Assembly (NCBI GenBank): GCA_012032815.1
Contig: JAAUQD010000008.1
Coordinates: 1 to 47,784 of the forward strand
DNA from: Flammeovirgaceae bacterium
GTDB lineage: Bacteria; Bacteroidota; Bacteroidia; Cytophagales; Cyclobacteriaceae
Direction of reading: 5' to 3'
DNA: 47,784 nt
This document shows positions 18,503 to 27,600 of this stretch, in pieces. The first letter of the stretch is position 1. Every line of letters begins with the position of its first letter. Under the pieces are notes generated by a model. That model saw nothing but the letters and a program-made list of their open reading frames with translations. It was not told where the DNA came from and did no database searches. The position numbers and the translations under genes are program-made.

Positions 18503-19564
18503 TTATTGCTTTTCAGACCAGGAGTTCGAACGAAGCCCCAATTTCTTTTCTAATTCATTAAGGCGGTCGTTTACATCAGGAAGTTTCTTGAATACAGCGT
18601 ATGATCGGAAGTATTTCTTTACATCAAAGACCGGATAGCCGAATAAACGCTGACCCTCTTCCACTACCGACTTACCCAACCCCGATTGCGCACCGATACT
18701 CGTATTGTTCGCTATTACAAGATGACCGGCAATACCAACCTGCCCGCCAATCATGCAGTGCTCGCCCACTTTCGTAGATCCTGAGATACCAGTTTGTGCC
18801 GCGATCACAGTATTTTTCCCTACTTCTACATTGTGCGCAATTTGAATTAGGTTATCAAGTTTTACTCCTTTCCTTATAATGGTACTATCTCCAAACATGG
18901 TGGCGCAATCCACCACCGTGTTTGCACCAATCGTAACATTATCCTCAATCGTAACATTTCCAAGCTGCGGAATGGTTTTGTATGACCCATCATCCTGGGG
19001 TGCAAACCCAAATCCGTCACTTCCTATCACTACCCCGGAGTGGAGCTCACAATTGTTTCCTATTTTGGAATCGGCATAAATCTTTACACTTGAGTGAATG
19101 ATAGAATTGTCTCCGATAGTTACACCATCGCCTATGAATGCATGTGGATAAATTTTTACATTATTTCCAATTTTGCAATTGTTTCCAATGTATGAAAACG
19201 CGCCACGATAAATATTGTCGCCCGTCTTTGAGTTCTCTCCGATAAAAGTGGGTTCTTCAATTCCTGATTTCTGAAAGCTTATATACTTATGGTATTCCTC
19301 AAGCAATACGGTAAAGCTCAGGTAAGGATCGTCAACAAGAATAAGTGTAGTCGATAATTTCTTTTTTGGTTTGAAGTCGTTCTTTACTATTACGGCACTT
19401 GCTTTAGTGGAGTAAATAAAATTTTCGTATTTCGGATTTGACAAAAATGAAATCTGACCTGACTTTGCATCTTGAATTTTAGCCAGCATGTTGATCTTTC
19501 CGTTCCTATCTCCCTGGATTTCTCCTCCAAGCAATTCGGCAATTTGATCAATGGTAAACTCCAC
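18503..19564 (-). CDS. lpxD: UDP-3-O-acylglucosamine N-acyltransferase
   Basis: Third step of lipid A synthesis, N-acylating UDP-3-O-acyl-glucosamine. The 353-residue length is typical. The N-terminal uridine-binding domain has FTIDQIAELLGGEIQGD and ISFLSNPKYENFIYST. A long hexapeptide-repeat helix follows (IGNNCKIGNNVKIYPHAFIG and similar), with the catalytic His in IQIAHNVEVG. The C-terminus ends with a helix (DVNDRLNELEKKLGL). It lies downstream of the HD-domain gene and upstream of lpxC-fabZ on the same strand. Confidence 0.95.
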   Translation of the reverse strand: MEFTIDQIAELLGGEIQGDRNGKINMLAKIQDAKSGQISFLSNPKYENFIYSTKASAVIVKNDFKPKKKLSTTLILVDDPYLSFTVLLEEYHKYISFQKSGIEEPTFIGENSKTGDNIYRGAFSYIGNNCKIGNNVKIYPHAFIGDGVTIGDNSIIHSSVKIYADSKIGNNCELHSGVVIGSDGFGFAPQDDGSYKTIPQLGNVTIEDNVTIGANTVVDCATMFGDSTIIRKGVKLDNLIQIAHNVEVGKNTVIAAQTGISGSTKVGEHCMIGGQVGIAGHLVIANNTSIGAQSGLGKSVVEEGQRLFGYPVFDVKKYFRSYAVFKKLPDVNDRLNELEKKLGLRSNSWSEKQ

Positions 19565-19596
19565 GTTATTCGGTCATTAATTAACGACTAAATTAG

Positions 19597-20838
19597 TCAG
19601 GTAAAGATACATTTTTGGGCCAGCATAGGTAGTTTTTTTTTCACGATTTTGCTCATGGCTTTTATATGGGGCAGGTCAGATGCCTGAGCAATATCCTTGA
19701 CTTCACCTTCGCGTGTGTAGATCAGAATCTTTTGCTTTTCTGAGACATAAGCTTCGTTGGTTACCGTGCCCGATGAGAGCAGGTAGGGTGTTTCTTTCTT
19801 TAATACGTTGTACGACTTTGAAATTCCAGCTTTCACTTTTTCCACAAGCGTACGGCTAATGGGGTCATTGGAATAAAGTATTTTAAAAAGATTTCGGCTC
19901 AAAATCTTATTACTTAGGATGGAGAGAATCGGATCTGAATGATTTTTCCAAAGCTTGATAGCTCCCCAAATATCATGGTCATCCAGTTGTCCATACGATG
20001 TTAGAAGGTTCTTATCTTCTCCAAAGTCTTCAAGTGTAAGGGAATGTTTGAGGAAAATAACCAAGCTTTCGCTGCAAGGAATTTTTTCGCCAGATTGTAG
20101 TAAATACTGAGCTCGCTTAACCAGGTTCACTAACATTCGTTCTGCACTTACTGAGGTTTTATGAAGGTAAACCTGCCAGTACATTAATCTTCTGGCATTT
20201 AGAAAATTCTCTATGCTGTAAATTCCTTTTTCTTCAACCATAAGTTGATCCTGATGTACAGTTAGCATTGCAATGATCCGGTCAACTCCAATAGTACCTT
20301 CCTGAACGCCAGTAAAAAAGCTGTCGCGCTTCAGGTAATCAAGTCGGTCAATATCCAATTGACTGGAGATCAACTGATGAAAAAATTTTCTTGTGTAAGT
20401 ATTTTGGAAAATTTTTAAAGTCAGACTCAGTTGATTATTGAATTGCTGATTCAACTCTTTCATAAACAAATAGGAGAGGCTCTCATGAGAGACCCCTGGC
20501 AACAGTGTTTCCTCTAGCGAATGAGAGAAGGGCCCATGGCCAATATCGTGAAGCAGTACTGCTATCTGAGTTGCCTCATATTCTCGATCACTTATTTCAA
20601 TGCCTTTATTACGAAAGTTGTCGAGCACCCTGCCCATAAGATGAAGGGATCCAAGCGCATGCTGAAATCGGGTATGTTGAGCACCAGGATAAATGTAATG
20701 ACTTAGTCCAAGTTGTTTAATATGTCGAAGTCGCTGAAAGAAAGGATGCTCAATTAAATCAAAGATAATTTCGCTACGGATGTGAATGAATCCATAAACC
20801 GGATCGTTAATGATTTTCTTTTTGTTCAGAGTGCTCAA
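19597..20838 (-). CDS. HD-domain phosphohydrolase
   Basis: Cytoplasmic HD-superfamily phosphohydrolase related to the dNTPase group. The metal-binding core is VLLHDIGHGPFSHSLEE, preceded by HTRFQHALGSLHLMG. A third family block is DIDRLDYLKRDSFFTGV. Family N-termini begin at about NKKKIINDPVYGF. The frame is open back to an ATG at 20946, but that would run into the porX coding start. A -7 promoter box at 20900-20893 makes a start downstream of it more likely. I choose TTG 20838 (413 residues) without a convincing ribosome-binding site. The natural substrate is unknown. Position upstream of lpxD is conserved in many Bacteroidota by my recollection. Confidence 0.8.
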   Translation of the reverse strand: MSTLNKKKIINDPVYGFIHIRSEIIFDLIEHPFFQRLRHIKQLGLSHYIYPGAQHTRFQHALGSLHLMGRVLDNFRNKGIEISDREYEATQIAVLLHDIGHGPFSHSLEETLLPGVSHESLSYLFMKELNQQFNNQLSLTLKIFQNTYTRKFFHQLISSQLDIDRLDYLKRDSFFTGVQEGTIGVDRIIAMLTVHQDQLMVEEKGIYSIENFLNARRLMYWQVYLHKTSVSAERMLVNLVKRAQYLLQSGEKIPCSESLVIFLKHSLTLEDFGEDKNLLTSYGQLDDHDIWGAIKLWKNHSDPILSILSNKILSRNLFKILYSNDPISRTLVEKVKAGISKSYNVLKKETPYLLSSGTVTNEAYVSEKQKILIYTREGEVKDIAQASDLPHIKAMSKIVKKKLPMLAQKCIFT

Positions 20839-20889
20839 GGAAGATTGATGGATAACATGTAAATTAGAAAGATTTTTACAGACGAGTAG

Positions 20890-22449
20890 ATGCAAAGATA
20901 TACTATTTTGTGGGCGGATGACGAGATTGATTTGCTTAAACCGCACATCCTTTTCTTAGAACAACGTGGGTATGACATAACACCGGTTAACAATGGAACC
21001 GATGCGGTTGAACTTTCGAATAAGCGACACTATGATGTTGTATTTTTAGACGAACACATGCCTGGAATGTCCGGCCTTGAAGCACTAAGTCAGATTAAAA
21101 ACAATAAACCTCATTTGCCCATTGTCATGATTACTAAAAATGAGGAAGAGCAAATCATGGAGGATGCTATCGGAGCAAAGATCGATGACTACCTGATCAA
21201 GCCATTAAACCCAAGTCAAATTTTACTTTCAGTTAAAAAGTTACTCGATAACAAGCGGCTGGTTCTTGAAAAAACGAATCTATCCTATCAGCAGGAGTTT
21301 AGAAATATCAGCATGGCATTTTTAGATGACCTCAACCACGAAAAGTGGGTTGATATTTATAAGAAGTTAGTGTTTTGGGAGTTGGAAATGGAATCTGCCG
21401 ATAATCCTGAAATGGGCGAAGTTCTTGAAGCTCAAAAAGCTGAAGCCAATTCCAATTTCTGCCGCTTTGTAAAACGCAATTATGAAAGTTGGCTTAATGA
21501 TCCGGAAGCAGAAAAGCCACTGCTCTCTCACCAGATCATGAAAAGGAAAGTGTTTCCTGAAGTGAATAAGCAAAGACCTTGCTTTCTCTTTATCATTGAT
21601 AACTTAAGGTTTGATCAATGGAAAGCTATCGAACCAGTGCTTGGAGAAATTCTTACCATTGAGAAAGAGGAGACCTATTTCTCATTGCTTCCCACAACCA
21701 CGGCTTACTCACGCAATGCTATTTTCTCAGGAATGTCTGCACTGGAAATGTCAAAGACTCATCCCGATATTTGGGTTGGTGAAGACGAGGATGATTCGAA
21801 AAATAAATTCGAGGATGAGTTCCTGATGCGACTTATCAGAAGGAATAACCTTTCCTTTAAAATGTCTTATAACAAGGTGAGGAATTTTGGAGAAGGAAAA
21901 AACCTGGTGGACTCCGTTCGTAATCTTTTTACAAATGAGTTGAATGTTATTGTCTATAATTTTGTGGATATGCTTTCACACGCTCGCACCGATATGGCGA
22001 TGATCAAGGAGTTGGCGCCCGATGAAGCTGCCTATCGATCCATTACCAAGTCATGGTTTATCCATTCTCCCTTATTTGATGTAATGAAAATTATATCAGA
22101 GAAAAATGCCAGGATTATCATTACTACCGATCATGGTACGATAAGGGTAAAACGGCCCATGAAAATCATTGGTGATCGGAGCGTGAATACTAACTTAAGA
22201 TATAAGCAGGGAAAAAATCTTAATTATGAAACCGGAAAAGCGATGGAGACTTCAAAGCCAGAGCGGTTCTTATTACCGAAGACGAACGTAACCACATCCT
22301 ATGTTTTTGCGACAGAAGATCAGTTTTTTGCTTATCCCAATAACTATAATTATTATGTAAACTTCTATAAAGACACGTTTCAGCATGGCGGAGTGAGTAT
22401 GGAAGAGATGATCATTCCTTTAATTTTCTTAAATTCGAAGAATGCCTGA
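20890..22449 (+). CDS. porX: PorX, response regulator with PglZ phosphatase domain
   Basis: Regulator of the type IX secretion system. The receiver domain (residues 1-125) has the acidic pocket ILWADDEID, the phosphorylation Asp54 in VVFLDEHMPG, the TKN switch residue and the conserved Lys in YLIKPLNP. A helical linker precedes a PglZ (alkaline phosphatase-superfamily) domain to residue 519, with FIIDNLRFDQW, TTTAYSRNAIFSGMSA, VYNFVDMLSHAR and ITTDHGTIRVKRP carrying zinc-ligand residues. PorX partners the sensor PorY and the ECF sigma factor SigP in Porphyromonas. Neither partner gene is recognisable here. The type IX cargo-like protein at 37657-39558 fits the presence of this system. The stop overlaps the tsaE start by 8 bases. 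Confidence 0.95.
   Translation: MQRYTILWADDEIDLLKPHILFLEQRGYDITPVNNGTDAVELSNKRHYDVVFLDEHMPGMSGLEALSQIKNNKPHLPIVMITKNEEEQIMEDAIGAKIDDYLIKPLNPSQILLSVKKLLDNKRLVLEKTNLSYQQEFRNISMAFLDDLNHEKWVDIYKKLVFWELEMESADNPEMGEVLEAQKAEANSNFCRFVKRNYESWLNDPEAEKPLLSHQIMKRKVFPEVNKQRPCFLFIIDNLRFDQWKAIEPVLGEILTIEKEETYFSLLPTTTAYSRNAIFSGMSALEMSKTHPDIWVGEDEDDSKNKFEDEFLMRLIRRNNLSFKMSYNKVRNFGEGKNLVDSVRNLFTNELNVIVYNFVDMLSHARTDMAMIKELAPDEAAYRSITKSWFIHSPLFDVMKIISEKNARIIITTDHGTIRVKRPMKIIGDRSVNTNLRYKQGKNLNYETGKAMETSKPERFLLPKTNVTTSYVFATEDQFFAYPNNYNYYVNFYKDTFQHGGVSMEEMIIPLIFLNSKNA
20893..20900 (-). promoter_or_regulatory. -7 promoter box for the HD gene inside the porX start
   Basis: The minus strand reads TATCTTTG followed by C, the strongest form of the TAnnTTTG consensus, lying over porX codons 2-4. 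It would drive the HD-domain/lpxD operon with a leader of about 50 bases. No -33 TTTG is seen at 19-21 bases. Confidence 0.4.
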
Positions 22450-22883
22450 TACCTGGGTTCCGGCTTTTAATGGAAAAGCTGTTGGCTTGGAAGATTTGGA
22501 AGCTGTTGCCCGGGAATTAATTAAAAAGGCAGGCAACGTAAGGTTAATTTCATTTTTGGTGAGATGGGCGCGGGTAAAACCACATTGATCAAAACAATAG
22601 CTAAAGTTCTGGGTTGCAATTCTCTGGTTCAAAGTCCATCATTTTCTATTATCAACGAATATTCAATTGAATTAGAAAGTTATATCATTTTGATTTTTAT
22701 AGGATAACTAAGGAAGAAGAAGCCTATGATCTGGGAGTGCATGAATATTTTGATTCAGGTAACTACTGTTTAGTCGAATGGCCTGAGCGCATACCTTCAT
22801 TATTACAATACTCCCGGATGGAAGTCAGGATTAATCCAATTGATAAAAGTAAACGGCAAATAGACTATCGTCTTTATGACTGA
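22442..22883 (+). CDS. tsaE: tRNA threonylcarbamoyladenosine ATPase TsaE (two frameshifts)
   Basis: ATPase subunit of the complex that makes t6A37 in ANN-decoding tRNAs, normally essential. The start ATG sits in ATGCCTGA, overlapping the porX stop. The product begins MPDTWVPAFNGKAVGLEDLE. One base is missing around 22538-22557. Repair gives VNFIFGEMGAGKTTLIKTIA, with the P-loop, and NSLVQSPSFSIINEYSIE. A second base is missing around 22681-22684. Repair gives YHFDFYRITKEEEAYDLGV and CLVEWPERIPSLL. The repaired length is 147 residues, normal for TsaE. The stop lies in ATGACTGA, overlapping the ald start. It is too broken for a simple ORF scan to find. Confidence 0.88.
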
Positions 22884-24099
22884 AAAACGGAAAACAGGTT
22901 TTGAAGCATTGGCTCAAGCAAAGCTTTCACCACAAGAGGCTCCTCTGAAAATAAAAAAAGGGAATCATACCTTCTTCATAGGACTACCACAGGAGATTTC
23001 TTTGCAGGAAAATCGAATAAGCCTGACTCCCGATTCGGTAGCGTTATTGGTTGATCGTGGCCACGAAATTTGGGTAGAAACAAAATCCGGAGATAGTGCG
23101 GGATTTTCTGATAAGGAATACAGTGAGGCTGGAGCAAAGATCGTTTACACACCGGAAGAAGTATACAAAGCGGATGTTATTCTTAAAATTGAGCCGCCAA
23201 CATTAGATGAAATTCAATATCTCAAGCCAGGCCAATCACTTATTTCAGCGCTCCAAGTTGGCCAGCAAACAAAGGAATATTTCAATGCGTTGGTGAAAAA
23301 AAAGGTAACTGCCCTCGCCTATGAATTCATTGAGGATAAAGTAGGCAGTATGCCTATTATACGGGCGATGAGTGAAATTGCTGGAGTAACAGCAATAATG
23401 GTTGCCGGAGAGTATTTGAGCAATTCTAAGAAAGGGAAAGGAATTATTTTGGGTGGAATTACCGGAGTGCCTCCAACAAAAGTGGTGATTATTGGTGCAG
23501 GTACAGTATGCGAGTTTGCGGCCAGGGCCGCGTTGGGAATGGGAGCTGAAGTACAGGTGTTTGACAACCACATTTATAAACTCAGGCGTTTAAAGCACAT
23601 TTTGGGAAGCCAGATTTATACCAGTACTATCGATACGGTTACATTAAGTGAAAGTCTAAAATCAGCTGATGTATTAATTGGCGCATTGCGACCCGAGAAA
23701 GGAAGAGTTCGGCATGTGGTGTCTGATGAGATGGTAAAGGATATGATGGCAGGCTCTGTCATTGTTGATCTTAGTATTGATCAGGGAGGGTGCGTTTCAA
23801 CGTCTGATTTCACTACATTAGATAAGCCGGTATTTAAAAAATTTGATGTTATTCACTATTGTGTTCCAAATATTGCCTCGAGGGTTGCCAACACAGCCAC
23901 GACTGCATTGAGTAATATATTTACACCTACAATTATGCGGGCAGCCGAAGAAGGGGGAGTGGAGGAAATGATTTTTACACACAAATGGTTTATGAAGGGT
24001 GTTTATACATATAAAGGAAGTGTTACCAATGAGTCAATTAGTAAAAAATTTGGGATCAAGATGAAAAACATTGAATTATTGATGGCGGCAAGAGTTTAG
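22876..24099 (+). CDS. ald: Alanine dehydrogenase
   Basis: NAD-dependent oxidative deamination of L-alanine to pyruvate and ammonia (or the reverse). The 407-residue protein belongs to the long Bacteroidota form. It has the substrate-domain blocks IGLPQEISLQENRISLTPD and DVILKIEPPT, the AGVTAIMVAGEYL hinge, a Rossmann glycine motif VVIIGAGTVCEFAARAALGMG, and CVPNIASRVANTATTALSN near the end. It starts inside the tsaE stop (8-base overlap) and ends 2 bases before the next gene, so expression is likely coupled to porX-tsaE. Confidence 0.92.
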   Translation: MTEKRKTGFEALAQAKLSPQEAPLKIKKGNHTFFIGLPQEISLQENRISLTPDSVALLVDRGHEIWVETKSGDSAGFSDKEYSEAGAKIVYTPEEVYKADVILKIEPPTLDEIQYLKPGQSLISALQVGQQTKEYFNALVKKKVTALAYEFIEDKVGSMPIIRAMSEIAGVTAIMVAGEYLSNSKKGKGIILGGITGVPPTKVVIIGAGTVCEFAARAALGMGAEVQVFDNHIYKLRRLKHILGSQIYTSTIDTVTLSESLKSADVLIGALRPEKGRVRHVVSDEMVKDMMAGSVIVDLSIDQGGCVSTSDFTTLDKPVFKKFDVIHYCVPNIASRVANTATTALSNIFTPTIMRAAEEGGVEEMIFTHKWFMKGVYTYKGSVTNESISKKFGIKMKNIELLMAARV

Positions 24100-24101
24100 A
24101 T

Positions 24102-24833
24102 ATGAAGAAATTTCTGATCCTTTTATTCTTTGTATTAAACGGATTTTGTCATGCACAAACCATCCCCACACCGGTACGGGCGGACTGGACAATCGATCGC
24201 CTAATGGATCGAAACGGGTTATCAGGAAGCGACCAGTTGTACGGAGTTGGCATTTCTCCCGGAGAACTTATTGGAGATACGTACTTAAATAACCGGTGGA
24301 ATAGAGCGTCCTTCCTTTTGTACAAGGATGAAAAATTGATTGAAGGAGTTTGGACCCGATATGATATAAAGGGCGATTTATTTGAAATCCAAACTAACAT
24401 GGGACTAAAGATTGTTGATGGAAAAAATATAAAGAGTTTTGTATGGCTTGACTCCATAACCAATGGGGCATCATTTTTTATTAATACCCGCGATCTAAAA
24501 ACCGGAAAAGGAAAGATATATTCATTTATGGAAGTTATCTCTGATGGAAAACTTCCATTACTTAAAAGAACTTATATTAATATTAAAAAGGCAGATTATC
24601 GACCTGAATTTGATACCGGAAGCAAAGATGATATTATTCTCAAGGTAGATGAATTCTATGTGTTGCGTGATGATCAATTGATTGATTTACCACGAAAAAA
24701 GAAAGAGATATTCTCACTTTTTGGTGATCGCTCAGTGGAGCTAGAGAATTTTTATAAAGTGAATGGGCTGAGGGTGAATGAAGAACGATCACTCATTCTG
24801 CTTTTTAATGAGTACAATTTATTGGTAAAATAA
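24102..24833 (+). CDS. Exported protein of unknown function
   Basis: I do not recognise the family. It has 243 residues with a clear signal peptide (FLILLFFVLNGFCHAQ) and a soluble, mixed alpha/beta mature part without cysteines or catalytic motifs that I can identify. Features include a WTIDRLMDRNGLSGSDQLYG segment, a beta-rich centre (FEIQTNMGLKIVDGKNIKSF) and a C-terminal ENFYKVNGLRVNEERSLILL helix. The pattern of a DxxLYGVG-like loop followed by a strand-rich body suggests a periplasmic or surface protein. It follows ald by 2 bases. Its stop abuts the stop of the convergent valS with no spacer. Confidence 0.75.
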   Translation: MKKFLILLFFVLNGFCHAQTIPTPVRADWTIDRLMDRNGLSGSDQLYGVGISPGELIGDTYLNNRWNRASFLLYKDEKLIEGVWTRYDIKGDLFEIQTNMGLKIVDGKNIKSFVWLDSITNGASFFINTRDLKTGKGKIYSFMEVISDGKLPLLKRTYINIKKADYRPEFDTGSKDDIILKVDEFYVLRDDQLIDLPRKKKEIFSLFGDRSVELENFYKVNGLRVNEERSLILLFNEYNLLVK

Positions 24834-27521
24834 TTATGAAGATTTAGAAATTGATTCTAATCGCTCTATAAGTACTTTTAATTTAACCTCCGCATCTGCC
24901 CTTTTTGTCATCTCAAGTTCAACAACCTTCGGTGGTGCGTTAGACACAAAATTTTCATTCAATAATTTTTTATTGACTGAAATGAGAAACCCCTCCTGAT
25001 ATTTGATGTCACTTTTAATCTGTTCCTTTTCCCTCTCAACATCAATTTTATTTTCTAATGGCACAAGGAATTCAATTTTATTTAATATAAAACCAGTGGC
25101 TGCTTCAGTATGCTCCATGCGAAAATCAACTTGACTTAAGACCGCAAGTTTTTTTGCGATATTCAGAAACGCTTCGTCTAGTATGGAATCGCTGCTCTTT
25201 GAGATCAATATCAGGGGAATTTTGGGTGACAGCCCTTTGGCGTTTCTGATATTGCGTATTTCAGAAACAATGGAAAATGCAAATGATGCCTGATCCAAAG
25301 AATGCGTGTCGAAAGATTTAGCTCTCGGCCAGGAAGAGTTGATAATGCATGAATCTTTTTTGTCTTTTTTAAACTCATGCCACAGCTCTTCCGAAATAAA
25401 CGGCATGAAAGGATGTAGAATTTGGAGAAGTTTTTTAAAATATTGAGTTGTTGTGCTAAGGGTAAACTCATCAATCGGGCTTCCAAATTCAGGTTTTATG
25501 ATTTCCAGATACCAGGAACAAAAGTCATCCCAGATCAGCTTGTATATACTCATCAAAGCATCAGAAAGGCGAAATTTGCTGAAGTGATCATTTACTTCGA
25601 CCAGCACCTGGTTTATTCTGGCTTCAAACCATGCAATAGCGGCACTATTTTCGGAAGGGGTGGGAATGTCAGCGGTTTTGAAGCCATCCACCAGGCGGAA
25701 GGCGTTCCAAATTTTGTTGGCAAAATTTCTTCCCTGCTCACATAACTTTTCATCAAACAACAAATCATTGCCTGCAGGTGAGCAAAACAACATCCCTGTA
25801 CGCACTCCATCAGCCCCATATTTTTCAATGAGTTCAAGTGGTTCGGGTGAATTTCCCAACGACTTGGACATTTTACGACCCGCTTTATCGCGGACTATCC
25901 CAGTGAGATAAACATCCTTAAATGGTCGTTCATCCATGTATTCGTAACCCGCGATAATCATTCGGGCTACCCAGAAGAATAGGATTTCTGGCGCTGTAAC
26001 TAAAACCTCTGTAGGGTAATAAAATTTTAAGTCTTGATTTTTTGAAGAGTTGATTTTTCCTCCCTTCAAATCAAAACACTCATCTTTGAATCCATCAAAA
26101 ACAGCAGTGGGCCATAACCACGATGAAGCCCAGGTGTCAAGTACATCTTCATCTTGCCGTAATTCGGATTCCAAAATTTTCCTACCAGTTTTTTTATTAG
26201 CCAAAAGGATCGCTTCTTCCATGGTTTCTGCGACCACAAAGTCATCTTCCCCTTGTCCATAATAATAAGCGGGTATACGATGACCCCACCACAGCTGACG
26301 AGAAATAGTCCAGTCACGGACATTCTCCATCCAATGACGATATGTGTTTTTGAATTTTGCCGGATGAAGTTTAATCTCATCTTCCTCTACTGCCTTTAAA
26401 GCGCGCTTTGAAATTTCTTTCATCTTTACAAACCATTGCAAAGAAAGCTTGGGTTCCACAACGCTGTTCGTGCGCTCTGATCTTCCAATTCTTGTGATAA
26501 ACTCCTCTTCTTTTACAATATGATCGGCCTGTCTCAGATCTTTAACTATTTCTTTACGAACATGGAATCTATCCTTGTTTACATATTTTGGCAGTTCGCA
26601 TTTTTCATTCAGCGTACCATTATCATTGATGGTATCAATAACCGCAAGGTTATGGCGAATTCCGATTTCATAATCATTCACATCATGAGCAGGCGTGATT
26701 TTCAGACAACCCGATCCAAATTCTCTATCGACATACGGATCGGCAATTACAGGCACCTCACGATGTATAAGTGGCACAAGAACAGTCTTTCCAATTAAGT
26801 GCTTGTATCGTTCGTCCGAAGGGTTAACGGCAACCGCTGTGTCGCCCATAATCGTTTCTGGTCGCTGAGTAGCGATAGTTATCCAATCGTCTGTGTCTTT
26901 TATCTTATAGCGAATAGAGTATAAAATGGATTTATCACCACCCTCTGTGTACATCACCTCTTCATTGGACAGGGCAGTCTTGGCTTCGCAGTCCCAATTG
27001 ATCATCCGCAGCCCGCGATAAATAAATCCTTTGTTGTACAAGTCGACAAATACCCGGATTACTGCTTTATAGTACTCTGGCTCCATGGTGAAACGGGTAC
27101 GATCCCAGTCACATGATGCGCCAAGTTTTTTAAGTTGTTCAAGAATTATTCCCCCATACTTTTCTCGCCATTCCCAGGCATACTTCAGAAAGTCATCACG
27201 GGTAAGATCGGATTTTTTAATTCCTTTTTCGCGGAGCATAGCTACGACCCGTGCTTCTGTGGCAATAGAAGCATGGTCTGTTCCGGGAACCCAACAGGCT
27301 TCTTTTCCTTCCATTCTTGCCTTACGTACCAACACATCCTGAATTGTGTTATTCAGCATATGGCCCATATGGAGAACTCCGGTTACATTCGGAGGAGGAA
27401 TTACAATGCAGTAGGGTTCTTTGTCAGGGTTAGGCTCGGAATGGAAATAACCCTGTTCAAGCCAATACTTGTACCATTTATCTTCTACCTCAGCAGGATT
27501 ATATTTCGTTGGAAGCGCCAT
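24834..27521 (-). CDS. valS: Valyl-tRNA synthetase
   Basis: Class I aminoacyl-tRNA synthetase charging tRNA-Val, essential. The start I choose is ATG 27521 (MALPTKYNPAEVEDKW), giving 895 residues. An in-frame ATG at 27587 lies upstream of the promoter and is rejected. The HIGH motif is HMGHM at residues 51-55 after IPPPNVTGVL. The editing domain includes TIATQRPETIMGDTAVAVNP, and the KMSKS loop is in GRKMSKSLGNSPEP. The anticodon-binding domain and a C-terminal coiled-coil arm complete it. The frame is intact across 2.7 kb. Confidence 0.96.
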   Translation of the reverse strand: MALPTKYNPAEVEDKWYKYWLEQGYFHSEPNPDKEPYCIVIPPPNVTGVLHMGHMLNNTIQDVLVRKARMEGKEACWVPGTDHASIATEARVVAMLREKGIKKSDLTRDDFLKYAWEWREKYGGIILEQLKKLGASCDWDRTRFTMEPEYYKAVIRVFVDLYNKGFIYRGLRMINWDCEAKTALSNEEVMYTEGGDKSILYSIRYKIKDTDDWITIATQRPETIMGDTAVAVNPSDERYKHLIGKTVLVPLIHREVPVIADPYVDREFGSGCLKITPAHDVNDYEIGIRHNLAVIDTINDNGTLNEKCELPKYVNKDRFHVRKEIVKDLRQADHIVKEEEFITRIGRSERTNSVVEPKLSLQWFVKMKEISKRALKAVEEDEIKLHPAKFKNTYRHWMENVRDWTISRQLWWGHRIPAYYYGQGEDDFVVAETMEEAILLANKKTGRKILESELRQDEDVLDTWASSWLWPTAVFDGFKDECFDLKGGKINSSKNQDLKFYYPTEVLVTAPEILFFWVARMIIAGYEYMDERPFKDVYLTGIVRDKAGRKMSKSLGNSPEPLELIEKYGADGVRTGMLFCSPAGNDLLFDEKLCEQGRNFANKIWNAFRLVDGFKTADIPTPSENSAAIAWFEARINQVLVEVNDHFSKFRLSDALMSIYKLIWDDFCSWYLEIIKPEFGSPIDEFTLSTTTQYFKKLLQILHPFMPFISEELWHEFKKDKKDSCIINSSWPRAKSFDTHSLDQASFAFSIVSEIRNIRNAKGLSPKIPLILISKSSDSILDEAFLNIAKKLAVLSQVDFRMEHTEAATGFILNKIEFLVPLENKIDVEREKEQIKSDIKYQEGFLISVNKKLLNENFVSNAPPKVVELEMTKRADAEVKLKVLIERLESISKSS

Positions 27522-27538
27522 AATTTGAAAAAGAAGGG

Positions 27539-27570
27539 CAAAAATAAGGGCTCTGAATGGGACACCAAAG
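27539..27570 (-). promoter_or_regulatory. Promoter of valS
   Basis: On the minus strand TTTG (27570-27567), a 20-base spacer, then TATTTTTG (27546-27539) followed by CCC. Both elements match the Bacteroidota consensus, 17 bases before ATG 27521. This also decides the valS start. Confidence 0.65.
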
Positions 27571-27600
27571 GATTTAACCAAATACAATTGTTGAAAGAAA

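Noticed and set aside
19586-19598. Inverted repeat GACTA-AAT-TAGTC between the HD gene and lpxD
   Set aside because: Only 5 bp of stem, no T-run, and it overlaps the HD stop codon. It could easily be chance.
19597-20838. HD-domain protein as a dNTPase-type antiphage factor
   Set aside because: It sits at the head of a lipid A gene run in a housekeeping context and lacks any defence-gene neighbours.
20890-22449. PglZ domain as a sign of a BREX or phage-defence island
   Set aside because: The domain is fused to a receiver domain as in PorX, and none of the neighbouring genes resembles a BREX component.
23245-23571. Open frame of 108 codons antisense to ald
   Set aside because: A shadow of the Rossmann region of ald. 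Another minus frame covers the same bases, showing low stop density rather than coding.
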